Below, one piece after another: positions 43,954 through 56,046 of a stretch of DNA of 64,000 nucleotides. The stretch lies in NCBI GenBank assembly GCA_016219425.1, contig JACRNB010000009.1:42586-106585 (forward strand). The letters are read 5' to 3'. A model generated the notes under the pieces. The model saw nothing but the letters and a program-made list of their open reading frames with translations. It did no database searches and had not been told where the DNA came from. This DNA is from Betaproteobacteria bacterium. GTDB taxonomy: Bacteria > Pseudomonadota > Gammaproteobacteria > Burkholderiales > Thiobacillaceae. Numbering within the stretch: the stretch's first letter is position 1; the number at the start of each line of letters is the position of its first letter. The position numbers were made by a program, and so were the translations under genes.

Positions 43954-44715
43954 ATGCTGCATAGCGCACAGCTAGCCGCCGCCAGGAATCCGAGGCGTTT
44001 CAGCGTTCACCTTGCCAACCATGCCGACGAGGTGCGCGAAGCCCAGCGCCTGCGCTGGCTGGTGTTTGCCGAAGAGATGGGCGCGCGCCTCAATACGCCG
44101 GAACCCGGCCTGGACATTGATCTGTTCGACCACTGGTGCGATCACCTGCTGGTGCGGGACGAGGAAAGCGGCGAGGTGGTGGGCGCCTACCGCATCCTGG
44201 GGCCCGATGCCGCGCGCCAGGTGGGCAGCTTCTATTCCGACCAGGAGTTCGACCTGGTGCGTCTGGCCAACCTGCGCCGCCGCACCGTGGAGGTGGGCCG
44301 CTCCTGCGTGCATCCCGACTTCCGCACCGGCAGCGTCATTACCCAGCTCTGGGGCGGTCTGGCCGAATACATGCTGAAGAGCGGCCATGACTACATGATC
44401 GGCTGCGCCAGCATCGGCATGCAGGACGGCGGCCACAACGCCGCCGCCATCTGGCACAACGTGCGCGAGAAACATCTGGCCCCCATCGAGTGGCAGGTCA
44501 CGCCGCGCTGCCCGCTGCCCCTGGAGGAACTGCCGGCCCTGGCCGCCCCCAGCATCCCGCCCCTGGTGAAGGGCTACCTGCGCCTGGGCGCATGGGTGGG
44601 CGGCGCGCCCGCCTGGGATCCGGACTTCAACACCGCCGACCTGTTCATCCTGCTTGCCATGCGCAACCTCAACCCGGCCTACGCGCGTCACTTCCTGGGC
44701 GGCAAGACCGCCTGA
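43954..44715 (+). CDS. OlsB-like N-acyltransferase (ornithine lipid synthesis)
   Basis: A 253-residue GNAT-type acyltransferase of the OlsB group, which transfers a 3-hydroxyacyl chain to ornithine to make lyso-ornithine lipid. Signatures are RLRWLVFAEEMGA, HLLVRDEESGEVVGAYR, EVGRSCVHPDFRTGSVI and IGCASIGMQD. Ornithine lipids replace phospholipids during phosphate limitation. No OlsA partner follows; a terminator comes next, so the O-acyltransferase must be elsewhere. AGGGG precedes the ATG. Confidence 0.87.
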   Translation: MLHSAQLAAARNPRRFSVHLANHADEVREAQRLRWLVFAEEMGARLNTPEPGLDIDLFDHWCDHLLVRDEESGEVVGAYRILGPDAARQVGSFYSDQEFDLVRLANLRRRTVEVGRSCVHPDFRTGSVITQLWGGLAEYMLKSGHDYMIGCASIGMQDGGHNAAAIWHNVREKHLAPIEWQVTPRCPLPLEELPALAAPSIPPLVKGYLRLGAWVGGAPAWDPDFNTADLFILLAMRNLNPAYARHFLGGKTA

Positions 44716-44763
44716 TCCCGCGGGCGCTGCCGCCGCCCGCTTCCCCCCCTTCCCCCCCTCCCG

Positions 44764-44793
44764 CCCTGGTGCATTGCACCGGGGCATTTTTTT
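44764..44793 (+). terminator. Rho-independent terminator of the OlsB-like gene
   Basis: CCCTGGTGC and GCACCGGGG form a stem around ATT (one G-T pair), followed by CATTTTTTT. Confidence 0.88.
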
Positions 44794-44966
44794 GCCTGCG
44801 CCTCGCCCAGGGGATATTCATAATGATCATTGAAATATCATATGTATCATTTCTTATACTTGTGCCATTATGAAGCCATGGTTCCCGGCAGATGAGTTTG
44901 TCGACCTTCCACGCCCCGCACGGCGCCCGTCCGGATCAACGCCCCACTGCACATCTGAGGCTGAAC

Positions 44967-45371
44967 ATGAACAAGATCATTCTCGTCGTAACGCAAGAGG
45001 CGGGCCTCCGCAAACAGATCACCATGACCCTGGATTTCGGCGACTACGACCTGCACGAGGCGGAAGACGGTATGCGCGGTCTGTACCTTGCACGCGGCCT
45101 GCGCCCGGATCTGGTGTTGCTGGACGGGCGGCTGACGGGCGAACTGGACGGCCTGCGCATGCTTGCCCGCATCCGCGAGGACTCCAGCCTGGGGCATACC
45201 CGCGTGATCGTGTTCCGGCCTCGGGGCGTCCATCAGGATGCGCCGTCCGACCTGGACGCGGATGCCTGTCTGGCAGAGGAATTCAGCGCACTGGAACTGA
45301 TCGAGACGGTGGGACGGCTGCTGCCGCGAGAGGTGTTCGGGGAACCGCCGGGCTACGACCTGCCCCCGTGA
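44967..45371 (+). CDS. Stand-alone receiver-domain protein
   Basis: A 134-residue CheY-like protein (MNKIILVVTQEAGLRKQITM). The phospho-acceptor Asp lies in LVLLDGRL, but the usual acidic pair near the N-terminus is replaced by TQE and the conserved lysine is not evident, so normal phosphorylation is uncertain. ATG 44967 follows TGAGG; an upstream GTG/ATG at 44892 would add 25 unrelated residues. An AT-rich stretch at 44825-44870 (TTGAAA...TATACT, 19-base spacer) is a possible promoter. Confidence 0.8.
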   Translation: MNKIILVVTQEAGLRKQITMTLDFGDYDLHEAEDGMRGLYLARGLRPDLVLLDGRLTGELDGLRMLARIREDSSLGHTRVIVFRPRGVHQDAPSDLDADACLAEEFSALELIETVGRLLPREVFGEPPGYDLPP

Positions 45372-45383
45372 TGCCGCCGGAGG

Positions 45384-45980
45384 TCAGGCTGCCGGGGTGC
45401 GCCGCCGCGCCGACAGCATGGCCTGGACGAAGCCGCGCAATTCGTAGAACGGCACCGGCTTGGCAAACAGCGCGACATCACCCGGTAAACCGCCGCGGGC
45501 CTGGATGTCGGCGCCGTCCATGGCGCTGACGGCGATGATGTTCATGACATCCAGACGCGGGTCGGCGCGGATGGCGCGGATCATCTCGAAACCATCCATG
45601 CGCGGCATCATCAGGTCGGCAATGAGCAGGTCCGGGGTGTGCTTGCCTATCTCCAGCAAGGCGAGAAATCCGTTTTCCGCGACCCGCACCTTCAGCGGCA
45701 TCTCCCAGCGGGCGATGCCGCGCAGGTACATCTCGCGGGTGATGGCGTCGTCCTCCACGATCAGCACGGAGAGCCCCTCCGGGGCGATGGACGGACGCCG
45801 CTCACGCCCCGCCAGATAGCCCTTTACGGATTCCACGAGGATGCGGCGATGACCGCCGGAGGTCTTCCAGGCCTGAAGCTCGCCGCGTTCCACCATGAGC
45901 TGGGCCGTGCGCAGGGAGACCCCGATCAACTTGGCGGCCTCCCGCGTGCTGCAATATTTCTCTTCTAGTGAAAAATCCAT
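45384..45980 (-). CDS. Excisionase-type HTH protein fused to a receiver domain
   Basis: A 198-residue protein with an N-terminal MerR/excisionase-like DNA-binding domain (CSTREAAKLIGVSLRTAQLMVERGEL, then AWKTSGGHRRI) and a C-terminal receiver with IVEDDA, phospho-acceptor Asp in LLIADLMMP and Lys in FAKPVPF. The order DNA-binding then receiver is the reverse of classical response regulators. No histidine kinase is adjacent. It is convergent with the receiver gene at 44967. Confidence 0.86.
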   Translation of the reverse strand: MDFSLEEKYCSTREAAKLIGVSLRTAQLMVERGELQAWKTSGGHRRILVESVKGYLAGRERRPSIAPEGLSVLIVEDDAITREMYLRGIARWEMPLKVRVAENGFLALLEIGKHTPDLLIADLMMPRMDGFEMIRAIRADPRLDVMNIIAVSAMDGADIQARGGLPGDVALFAKPVPFYELRGFVQAMLSARRRTPAA

Positions 45981-46087
45981 GGCTGCACGTTTGGTAGCAA
46001 TTTATTCAATTGCCCCATTCTATGCAGTACGCGGGACAAAACAAACCCGCCATATCCGAAATTTGCCGAGTTGGCGGAGGTCGCCCC

Positions 46088-47452
46088 TCACAGGGCCTCC
46101 GCCGCCGCGCGCACCTCGGCGGCGATGGTCTCGGCGCAACGGCGCACCTGGGCGTCGTCCTGGCCTTCCACCATGACGCGGATCAGGGGTTCGGTGCCGG
46201 AAGGCCGCAGCAGTACGCGCCCGCTCTTCCCCAGTTCCGCTTCGACATCCTGCACGGCCTCCGCGACCCCGGCGTGGCCGTCGGTCTTGAAGCCCTTCAC
46301 CACGCGCACGTTGATGAGCGTCTGGGGATAGACCGGGCAATCCCGCGCGTAATCGGCCAGGGCCAGTCCGGAGCGCTTGAGCGCGGCCAGCACCTGGAGC
46401 GCGGCGATGATGCCGTCGCCGGTGCTGTGCTTGTCCAGGCAGAGGATGTGGCCAGAGCCTTCTCCCCCCACCTGCCAGCCCTTCTTTTGCAGCAGTTCCA
46501 GCACATAGCGGTCGCCCACCTTGGCGCGCTCGAAGCCGCAACCCAGGGCGCGGATGGCCAGTTCCGCACCCAGGTTGGTCATGAGGGTGCCCGCCACGCC
46601 GCCCAGGGTCTCGCCCGTGGCCTGTCGATGGCGTGCGATGACGTAGAGCAGGCGGTCGCCATCCATGATCTGGCCGCGGGCGTCGGCCATCATCAGGCGG
46701 TCGCCGTCGCCGTCCAGGGCCACGCCCACGTCGGCCCCGTGCTGACGCACCGCCGCGGCCAGGGCGGCGGTATGGGTGGCGCCGCATTCGTGGTTGATGT
46801 TGAAGCCGTCCGGCTGGTTGCCGATGGGGATGACGTCAGCCCCGAGTTCGTGGAACACATGGGGGGCGATGTGGTAGCCGGCGCCGTGGGCGCAGTCCAC
46901 CACGATGCGCAGGCCGCGCAGGTCCAGGTCGTTGGGGAAGGTGCTCTTGCAGAACTCGATGTAGCGCGCGGCGGCGTCGTCGATGCGCTTGACCTTGCCC
47001 AGGTCGTGCGCCGTGACGGTGCGGATGGGGGATTCCATGGCCTCTTCGATGGCCAGTTCCACCTCGTCCGGCAGCTTGGTCCCGGCGGCGGAGAAGAATT
47101 TGATGCCGTTGTCCTCGAACGGGTTGTGCGAGGCGGAGATGACGACGCCGGCCTGGAGGCGCAAGGCGCGCGTGAGGTAGGCGACGCCGGGTGTGGGGAT
47201 GGGGCCGGTCAGGCGCACATCCACCCCGGCGGCGGTCAGCCCGGCCTCCAGGGCGGATTCCAGCATGTAGCCGGAGATGCGCGTGTCCTTGCCAATGAGC
47301 ACCGCCGGATGCTCGCCCTTGAGGGCGTCGCGCTGGGTGGCGGCCAGCACCCGTCCGGCGGCGTAGCCCAGGCGCATGACCATGCCGGGGGTGATGGGGT
47401 CTTCGCCCACGAGTCCGCGAACGCCGTCGGTGCCGAAAAATCTCCTGCTCAT
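46088..47452 (-). CDS. glmM: Phosphoglucosamine mutase
   Basis: Converts glucosamine 6-phosphate to glucosamine 1-phosphate for peptidoglycan and LPS. The 454-residue protein begins [13 protein letters not shown] and has the phosphoserine loop [15 protein letters not shown], the metal loop DGDGDRLMM, the sugar loop GGEGSGH and the phosphate-binding [12 protein letters not shown]. The ATG overlaps the folP stop by ATGA, in the conserved ftsH-folP-glmM order. Confidence 0.97.
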   Translation of the reverse strand: MSRRFFGTDGVRGLVGEDPITPGMVMRLGYAAGRVLAATQRDALKGEHPAVLIGKDTRISGYMLESALEAGLTAAGVDVRLTGPIPTPGVAYLTRALRLQAGVVISASHNPFEDNGIKFFSAAGTKLPDEVELAIEEAMESPIRTVTAHDLGKVKRIDDAAARYIEFCKSTFPNDLDLRGLRIVVDCAHGAGYHIAPHVFHELGADVIPIGNQPDGFNINHECGATHTAALAAAVRQHGADVGVALDGDGDRLMMADARGQIMDGDRLLYVIARHRQATGETLGGVAGTLMTNLGAELAIRALGCGFERAKVGDRYVLELLQKKGWQVGGEGSGHILCLDKHSTGDGIIAALQVLAALKRSGLALADYARDCPVYPQTLINVRVVKGFKTDGHAGVAEAVQDVEAELGKSGRVLLRPSGTEPLIRVMVEGQDDAQVRRCAETIAAEVRAAAEAL

Positions 47453-48273
47453 GTCTTGTCTCCAATCACTTGCCAAACCTTGAGTGCGTCCACCGTCGCG
47501 GCCACGTCATGTACGCGCAGCAGGGCCGCGCCGCGCTGCGCCGCCAGGAGCGCCGCCGCCACGCTGGCGGCCTGCCGCTCCTGCACCGGGCGTCCGGCGA
47601 GGACGCCCAGCATGGATTTACGCGATACGCCCGCCAGCACGGGGGCGAGATCGCGCAGTGCGGCCAGTTGCCGGAACAGGGCGATATTGTGTTCCAGGGT
47701 CTTGCCGAAGCCGAAACCAGGGTCGATGAGCAGCCGTTCGCGGGCGATGCCGGCGTGCCGGGCCGCTTCCAGACGCGCCTTCAGGTAAGCGCCCACTTCC
47801 GTCGCCACATCGGCATAGACCGGGTCGGCCTGCATGGTGCGGGGCTCGCCCCGCATGTGCATGAGGCACAGGCCGCAGCCGGAGGCGGCCACCGCTTCCA
47901 GCGCGCCGGGGGCCTCCAGGGCCTTCACGTCGTTGATCATGTCCGCGCCGGCGGCGAGGGCGGCGCGCATCACGGCGGGCTTCATGGTGTCCACGGAGAG
48001 GGCCGCGCCGCAGTCGCGCAGCCCTTCCAGCACCGGCAGTACGCGCGCCATCTCCGCCTCCGCGTCCACCGGTTGTGCGCCGGGGCGGGTGGATTCGCCG
48101 CCGAGGTCCAGCAGGTCCGCCCCTTCCTCGCGCAGGCGCAGGCCCTGGGCGATGGCGCGGGCAGGGTCGAGGAAGCGCCCGCCGTCGGAGAAGGAGTCGG
48201 GGGTGACGTTGAGGATGCCCATGACCAGGGGGCGGTCGAGGGCGAAGGTAAAGCGTCCGCAGCGGAAACTCAT
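47449..48273 (-). CDS. folP: Dihydropteroate synthase
   Basis: Joins p-aminobenzoate to the pterin diphosphate in folate synthesis; the sulfonamide target. The 274-residue protein has [53 protein letters not shown] and [12 protein letters not shown] 48273 overlaps the stop of the GGDEF-EAL gene by ATGA. Confidence 0.97.
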   Translation of the reverse strand: MSFRCGRFTFALDRPLVMGILNVTPDSFSDGGRFLDPARAIAQGLRLREEGADLLDLGGESTRPGAQPVDAEAEMARVLPVLEGLRDCGAALSVDTMKPAVMRAALAAGADMINDVKALEAPGALEAVAASGCGLCLMHMRGEPRTMQADPVYADVATEVGAYLKARLEAARHAGIARERLLIDPGFGFGKTLEHNIALFRQLAALRDLAPVLAGVSRKSMLGVLAGRPVQERQAASVAAALLAAQRGAALLRVHDVAATVDALKVWQVIGDKT

Positions 48274-49639
48274 CCCATCCGCGCCTTCAGCCAGGGGATG
48301 AGCTCCTCTACCGGCATGGCGCGGGCGTAGAGGTCGCCTTGCACCGTGTCGCACCCGGCCCCGTCCAGAAAGCCGGCCTGTTCCTCCGTCTCCACCCCTT
48401 CCGCCAGCACTTCCAGGCGCAGGGCGTGGGCCATGGCCATGATGGCGCGGATGATGGCGCTGGCGTTGGCGTCGCCCGGCGTGCCGGAGACGAAGGCGCG
48501 GTCGATCTTGAGACAGTCCAGCGGCAGTTGCCGCAGCATGGCAAGGGAGGAATAGCCGGTGCCGAAGTCGTCGATGGCGATGCGTATGCCCAGTTCGCGC
48601 AGGCGCACCAGGTTGGCGATGGAGGTGGCCGGGTCCGCCAGCAGGGTGCTTTCCGTCACTTCCAGTTCCAGGTGCGGGGCGGAACAGTCTGCGGCGGCCA
48701 GGGCGGCGGCCATGCGCGCGACAAAGTCCGGCTGCTGCAATTGCATCGGGGAGACATTCACCGCCACGCGCGGCAACAAGATGCCCTCTGCGCGCAGGGC
48801 CACGGCCAGGCCGCAGGCCTCGCGCAGCACCCAGTCGCCCAGGGCGTCGATCAGGCGCGCCTGCTCGGCCATGGGGATGAAATGGGAGGGGGCAATCAGG
48901 CCGTCGATCGGGTGGCGCCAGCGCAATAACGCCTCCACCCCGGCGAGGCGACCGCCATCCAGATGGATCTGGGGCTGGTACCAGACCTCCATCTCGCCGC
49001 GCGCCAGGGCGCCGCGCAGGTCATTCTCCAGACGCGCCCGCGCCGATGCGGCCTCGGACAGTTCCGGCTGAAACACGCGCACCTGCCCGCGCGCACGCGC
49101 CTTGGCCTCGGCCAGGGCCAGGTCGCCATTGCGCAGCAGCAGACCAACGCTGTCGCCATCTTCCGGGCAGCAGGTCAGGCCGGCGCTGGCGGAGAGGTGG
49201 TATTCCCCGCGCTCCAGGGGAAACGGCTGGCGCATCCGGTCAAGCAGGTTTTGCGCGCACAGGGCGGCCTGATGCCGGTCGGCGATGGGGGCGAGGATGG
49301 CGAACTCGTCCCCGGCCAGACGCGCTACGGTGTGGTCTTCCGGCAGCGCGGCGCGCAGGCGATCCGCCGCCAGGGTGAGCAGGTCGTCCCCGGTTTCCTG
49401 GCCGAAGCGGTCGTTGATGGCGCGGAATCCGTCCAGGCCCAGCAGCACCAGGGCAAAGCCGCCGCCCCCGGCGTGGGCGTGGTCGATGGCGTGTTGCAGG
49501 AATTCTTTCAGTCGCGCCCGATTGGGCAGGCCGGTCATGGGGTCGTAGCGCACGACCTGGGCGAGACCGACGGCGCGCCGGTCCACCTGCCCTTCCGGGG
49601 TCCAGGAAAACTGCGCCCCGGCCCCGTTAGCGGAGTCCA

Positions 49640-49640
<1 letters not shown>
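48270..49640 (-). CDS. GGDEF-EAL c-di-GMP protein inserted in the ftsH-folP operon
   Basis: A 456-residue soluble protein without a sensor domain. The GGDEF half has RLAGDEF, where the first glycine is Ala, so cyclase activity is doubtful though some AGDEF proteins are active. The EAL half is intact: EALLRW, NVSPMQL, EVTES, DDFGTGYSSL, KIDRAFV and EGVET, predicting phosphodiesterase activity. It is coupled on both sides (TGATG with ftsH, ATGA with folP), an uncommon position inside a housekeeping operon. Confidence 0.92.
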
Positions 49641-51538
<1,898 letters not shown>

Positions 51539-51587
51539 TTCGACTCCTTGGCGGCAAAAACCGCATTACCCGCATTCTAACGGCGCA

Positions 51588-52214
51588 CTACCCGACCTGC
51601 TTGAGGCCCCGCCCAAGCAGATAGCACTCCCGGCTGCGGTCCCGCGAGGCATCCGGATTGCGCGTGGCCACGCTTTTGAACACCCCGCGCATGGCCTTCA
51701 CATATTCCTCAAAACCCGCGCCCTGAAATACCTTGATCAGAAAAGCGCCGTCCGGGGTCAGATACTTGGCGGCGAAATCCAGCGCAAGCTCGGCCAGGGC
51801 GTACACCCGCGCCTGATCTGACACGATGACGCCGGTGATATTGGGGGACATGTCGGAAAGTACAAGGTTCACGCGCCTTCCGGCCAGGGCGGCATCCACC
51901 TGGGCCAAGCCGGACTCCTCGCTGAAATCGCCCTGGATCAACTGCACGCCGTTGATGCCGGTCATCTCCAGGAGGTCGATGCCAATGATGACGCCCTGCC
52001 CTTTCATGCGTTGCGCCGCCACCTGGCACCAGCCGCCGGGGGCGCAGCCCAGGTCCACCACCACATGACCAGGCTTCAGCAGGCGGTCTCGGTCGTCGAT
52101 CTCCATCAGCTTGAATGCGGCGCGCGAGCGCCAGCCCTGCGCAGTGGCCTGCTGCACATAGAAGTCGTTGACGTGGCGGTGATGCCATTCGCGGGTTTTG
52201 GCTTGTCGTTTCAT
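51588..52214 (-). CDS. rlmE: 23S rRNA (uridine-2'-O)-methyltransferase RlmE
   Basis: Methylates U2552 of 23S rRNA (also called FtsJ/RrmJ). The 208-residue protein shows RSRAAFKLMEID, the SAM motif VDLGCAPGGWCQVA, the catalytic Asp in SDMSPN, Lys in FLIKVFQG and Glu in SRECYLLG. ATG 52214 overlaps the stop of the upstream helicase-nuclease gene (ATGA). The usual divergent neighbour yhbY is 5.9 kb away. Confidence 0.97.
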   Translation of the reverse strand: MKRQAKTREWHHRHVNDFYVQQATAQGWRSRAAFKLMEIDDRDRLLKPGHVVVDLGCAPGGWCQVAAQRMKGQGVIIGIDLLEMTGINGVQLIQGDFSEESGLAQVDAALAGRRVNLVLSDMSPNITGVIVSDQARVYALAELALDFAAKYLTPDGAFLIKVFQGAGFEEYVKAMRGVFKSVATRNPDASRDRSRECYLLGRGLKQVG

Positions 52215-54982
52215 TGTTGATCCACTTGAAAACCACTCATCCCCGCGCGTGCGGGGAGCCAGGTCGTTGCTTCTGCCGGGTTCCCGCCAACCAGGGGGCG
52301 CGTATTCCCCAGCCACTCTCTGACCGGTGTCAGATCACTCCAATCCACGGTCAATCCCAGGCTGCCGTCGTCGTTAATCACGCGTAAACGACTTCGATCC
52401 TTGGTCAAAAACAGCACCTTGCCGTAAACCTTGGGCACTCTGCGCGCCTTGCGAGCGGCGTCTTTCACGTTTTCCTTGGTTTCGACCAGGCGCGTCATGG
52501 GTTCGTCGCCGGGCACATGCGACAGGCACACGACGAAATCGGGGTAGAAATAATTTCGATGTTCGCCGCGTACCAGCTTCACTGCATATGGCTTGCGATC
52601 CGGGTTGCGGTGCCACCATTCAACGAAATCGGCGTGGTCCAGCGCACGGGCGAAATCGCGTTCCTCGCCATTCAGCTTGGAAGCCCCATCGAAGCGGCCC
52701 AAACGGGTTCCAGCTTCACCTCCGGACGACACCCCAGGCAGCACCCTGTCGGCCAGCCATTCCCGTTCTTCGAGCAGCAAGACGCCCTCTATCGCCGCCA
52801 GATCATCGTCGGAAGGCGGCAACACGCCGTAGATGTTTTTGCGCGAGGCCGCCAGGCTCAACGCCGTTGGAAACAACATCATGTCCGGCAGCGGTTCGGC
52901 GTCTTCCAGCGCAGTGAATTCCGCCACCAGGCTTTGCATCAACTCGGCCAGCGTATCGGCTTCACGCCGAATCACCCAATGCGCTGCATCGCGGGCGTGG
53001 CGATTCAGTTCGGCTTCACTTGGCCGGTCATCCGCTTCTATATCTTCGAACGCCTCATCGACAGACTCGCGCATCCGGCGCGCCAATACACCAACAATCA
53101 GCCGCACATCCTCGTCTTCCACCCCCGGCAGACTGCGCAATATCGCCACCGCCTCGCGCGCCATTGCGGCTCGGTCGGTGATGACCTGTACGTCTTCCTC
53201 GCTGCGCTGGCCCTGGGTCAACTCGGTATGCACCTCTTTTTCCTTCAAGCGGTTCAGTGCCGCGCGCACGGCGGTTCGCTTCAACTCACCCGAAATCGCC
53301 AGGCGGGTCGCCGCCGTCTCGGACACCGCCGACATATCGTCCATTTCCGGCTGCCGTTCGCGTTTCAACAGGGTGGGCAGATTGCGCAAACCGGTCATCC
53401 GGCGCGGGTAAGCGCGGATGTTTTTCTCGGCCAGCAACTCAAGCAGTTCCTCGCGCGAAGCGGGCATGGCCCGCCGCGCGCGCGGGGTTGCACTGGGCGG
53501 GACGGGCGCCATTTCATCCAACACATCAGCGCCATCCCACCCTGTCTCGGGCAGTGCGTCGAACAACGAGGGTTGCCTGTCGTCGTGCGGAATCACTGGC
53601 GACGCGGCCTCCTTCCGCTCGGTGCCGTCGGGCAAGGGCGCGTCGTACATCAAGGGCGGCTGCGAGTTGGGCCGGTTGGTGTAGACCAGCGCACCGGAGG
53701 CCATCTTTCGCGCCTCCAGCTTTTCGGTCTGGCCTTCCAGTTGCGACTTCACGCCGCTGGTCGCCTGCACCGCCGCCTCGAATCCACGCTGCGCTTCTGC
53801 GTCAGCAAGATAGACATGAGCCGTATTGAATTCATCCGGAATCGCATGCGGCTTTGGCCAGGCCTCGCGCACCGCTCGCGCCACCCGCATCACGCGACCG
53901 ACGAACTGCATGGCGAAATCGCTGTCGTTGACCGATTTGGTAGAGGCCAGCACAAAGGCGCGCGGCGCATCGAAACCTGTCCCGGCCGACTGCTTGAAAA
54001 TCAGCACTTCCTTGCTCGCGTCGTTGGCGATGGCCGCCATCAGCACCGGGTCGGGTGCATCCGACGAATGCTTGCCGATGGCGCCAGGGTGGACGCCGCA
54101 CAGGTGGATCAAATCCTGTTCGGCTTCTTCCACGCTCTTGTCACCATTCGCAACCTGCACCAGCAACAGCGGCGTCAATGCCACTCCGGCTTCTTGCAGA
54201 TGCCGCTTGATGCGTTGCGAGCGCTTCCAGGCCTGGCGCAGTACCGTGCGCTTCAAATCGGTCACGCTTTGCGCGCTCTGGCGCAAGTCGTACACCACCG
54301 CCTCGATATAGCGTTTGTTCAGGCGTGCATTGACCACCTCGTCACGGCTGGCGGCGAAGCTCTCAAAGGCGCTGTGACCGGACTGCTGCAAGAACTCCAG
54401 CAGCCGTGCATCCCTCGGCGTCGCCGTCGCCATGATCAAAAAATCCGGCGTCAGCCAGTGGGCGAACTGGCCGAATTCCGTGGTCTTATCCAGGCCGATA
54501 TGCGCCTCGTCCACCACCAGACCAATGTTCAAGCCGCCGGCGCGGGCGCGTGCCACAAACGCCGCCAACGTGCGTTTGTCATCATCGCCGTCGGCGTTGT
54601 AATTCGCCCGACGATCCACCGCCCGCGCCACGCCCTGCGCGGTAGACAGCAACACCATGCCGGCCTGCGGCTCCTGATTACGGCCTCGGCTCAGCATCAC
54701 CGGTGTCAGCCCGACGCAATTTGCCGCCAGCGCATCCTCGGTCTGCTGCACCAGGTTCACGAACGGCACGAACCAGAGCCAGAGCGTGAGCCGTTCCAGG
54801 CTGATGTTTTCCAGCACGCGCGAGATCACGAAGGTCTTGCCGGAACCGGTGGGCGCGCGCAGCAGACAAGGCGGCGCGGATTGGCGCAACAGCGCGCGCG
54901 TCATGCCGTCAATCAGCCCGGATTGAAAGACTTCCGGCTCCACCGCGCTGGATTGGGGGGCGATGATGTCGCCGACTCTCAT
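52211..54982 (-). CDS. DEAD/DEAH helicase with PD-(D/E)XK nuclease region (Type III restriction-like)
   Basis: A 923-residue protein of superfamily 2. Walker A is RAPTGSGKT (residues 42-50), the DEAH box is VVDEAHIG, ATATPRDARLL is motif III, and QFVGRVMRVAR is motif VI. The C-terminus has a nuclease-like segment YFYPDFVVCLS...LVETKENV (D-x-ETK). This layout is that of Res subunits of Type III restriction systems, and it follows a methyltransferase gene. Its last bases overlap the rlmE start, so the defence operon now reads into housekeeping genes. Confidence 0.88.
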   Translation of the reverse strand: MRVGDIIAPQSSAVEPEVFQSGLIDGMTRALLRQSAPPCLLRAPTGSGKTFVISRVLENISLERLTLWLWFVPFVNLVQQTEDALAANCVGLTPVMLSRGRNQEPQAGMVLLSTAQGVARAVDRRANYNADGDDDKRTLAAFVARARAGGLNIGLVVDEAHIGLDKTTEFGQFAHWLTPDFLIMATATPRDARLLEFLQQSGHSAFESFAASRDEVVNARLNKRYIEAVVYDLRQSAQSVTDLKRTVLRQAWKRSQRIKRHLQEAGVALTPLLLVQVANGDKSVEEAEQDLIHLCGVHPGAIGKHSSDAPDPVLMAAIANDASKEVLIFKQSAGTGFDAPRAFVLASTKSVNDSDFAMQFVGRVMRVARAVREAWPKPHAIPDEFNTAHVYLADAEAQRGFEAAVQATSGVKSQLEGQTEKLEARKMASGALVYTNRPNSQPPLMYDAPLPDGTERKEAASPVIPHDDRQPSLFDALPETGWDGADVLDEMAPVPPSATPRARRAMPASREELLELLAEKNIRAYPRRMTGLRNLPTLLKRERQPEMDDMSAVSETAATRLAISGELKRTAVRAALNRLKEKEVHTELTQGQRSEEDVQVITDRAAMAREAVAILRSLPGVEDEDVRLIVGVLARRMRESVDEAFEDIEADDRPSEAELNRHARDAAHWVIRREADTLAELMQSLVAEFTALEDAEPLPDMMLFPTALSLAASRKNIYGVLPPSDDDLAAIEGVLLLEEREWLADRVLPGVSSGGEAGTRLGRFDGASKLNGEERDFARALDHADFVEWWHRNPDRKPYAVKLVRGEHRNYFYPDFVVCLSHVPGDEPMTRLVETKENVKDAARKARRVPKVYGKVLFLTKDRSRLRVINDDGSLGLTVDWSDLTPVREWLGNTRPLVGGNPAEATTWLPARAGMSGFQVDQQ

Positions 54983-56046
54983 GGCGCTTCCTCCCCAAAT
55001 TTTGCGTTTTCCAGCAGGGCGCGATCCCGCTCCAGTTCGATGCGCAGTTCCTCTTCGCTGGGCAAAAACACCTGATATTTGCTGGCGAATAACTGTGGCC
55101 TGTCAGCCAACGCCGAATATTTCGCCACCGCTGCATTGCGTTCCGAGCACAGAATCAAACCGATGGTCGGGTTATCGCCCTCGCCGCGCTGTTGTTCATC
55201 AAACACCCGAACATACATATCCAGTTGGCCCACATCCTGATGCGTCAGCTTGCCCACCTTGAGATCAATCAGCACAAAGCATTTGAGCAGGTAGTTGTAG
55301 AACACCAGATCGACAAAGAAGTCGTCGCCTTCCACCTGCAAGCGCTTCTGCCGCGCCACGAAGGCGAAGCCCTTGCCCAGTTCCATCAAGAACTGCTGCA
55401 AGCGGTCGATCAAGCCTTGTTCGACCTCCTGTTCATACAGCGACGATCCCGACTGCACGCCGAGGAATTCCAGAACATACGGGTCGCGAATGAAATCACG
55501 CGGGTCGGGTGGGGTTTCGGCGGCGATTTTCCGCGTGGCTTCGTCGCGCACACCGTCCTGTCCTCCCTCCTGCTTCGAGCTGCTCAGCAAACGCTCGTAG
55601 TAGAGCGTGGAAATCTGGCGATCCAGCGCGCGTACGCTCCAGCATTGGCTGGCGGCTTCGTTGGCATACCAGGTGCGCGCTGCTTGGTTTCCCACCCGCA
55701 TCAGGCAGCGATAGTGCGTCCAGGTCAATTCGCTACGCAGTGAGTAGCGAATCTCGTCCCAAGTGAAACTCAGGAAAAATTGCCTGAAATTGCGCAGGTT
55801 GACCAAGGTAAATCCCTTGCCGAACTCAGCCGTCAAGCGGCGCGACAGGTCAGCCAACACCGCCTTGCCATACGCGGCCCGCGCCTCCCCGCCTTGCTCA
55901 TCCTCGACGATCAACTGCCCGATGCGCCAATAGGCTTGCACCATCGCGGCGTTGACCGCCCGCCGCGCCGTGGTGCGCGCCGCCAGCAACACCTCGCGGA
56001 TGCCGCGATACAAATCCGCATCCGTTTTCGCAGGCAATGTGCTCAT
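54979..56046 (-). CDS. PDDEXK nuclease domain protein (DUF1016/YhcG family)
   Basis: A 355-residue protein of the DUF1016 family. The N-terminal half (AYWRIGQLIVEDEQGG, LVNLRNFRQFFLSF, SELTWTHYRCLMRV) and the C-terminal nuclease fold (LQVEGDDFFVDLVFYNYLLKCFVLIDLKVG, D-x(n)-D-x-K) are characteristic. It lies between the methyltransferase and the helicase with ATGA overlaps on both sides. Family members are often found within restriction-modification loci. The extended ORF upstream of ATG 56046 is a shadow. Confidence 0.9.
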   Translation of the reverse strand: MSTLPAKTDADLYRGIREVLLAARTTARRAVNAAMVQAYWRIGQLIVEDEQGGEARAAYGKAVLADLSRRLTAEFGKGFTLVNLRNFRQFFLSFTWDEIRYSLRSELTWTHYRCLMRVGNQAARTWYANEAASQCWSVRALDRQISTLYYERLLSSSKQEGGQDGVRDEATRKIAAETPPDPRDFIRDPYVLEFLGVQSGSSLYEQEVEQGLIDRLQQFLMELGKGFAFVARQKRLQVEGDDFFVDLVFYNYLLKCFVLIDLKVGKLTHQDVGQLDMYVRVFDEQQRGEGDNPTIGLILCSERNAAVAKYSALADRPQLFASKYQVFLPSEEELRIELERDRALLENAKFGEEAP

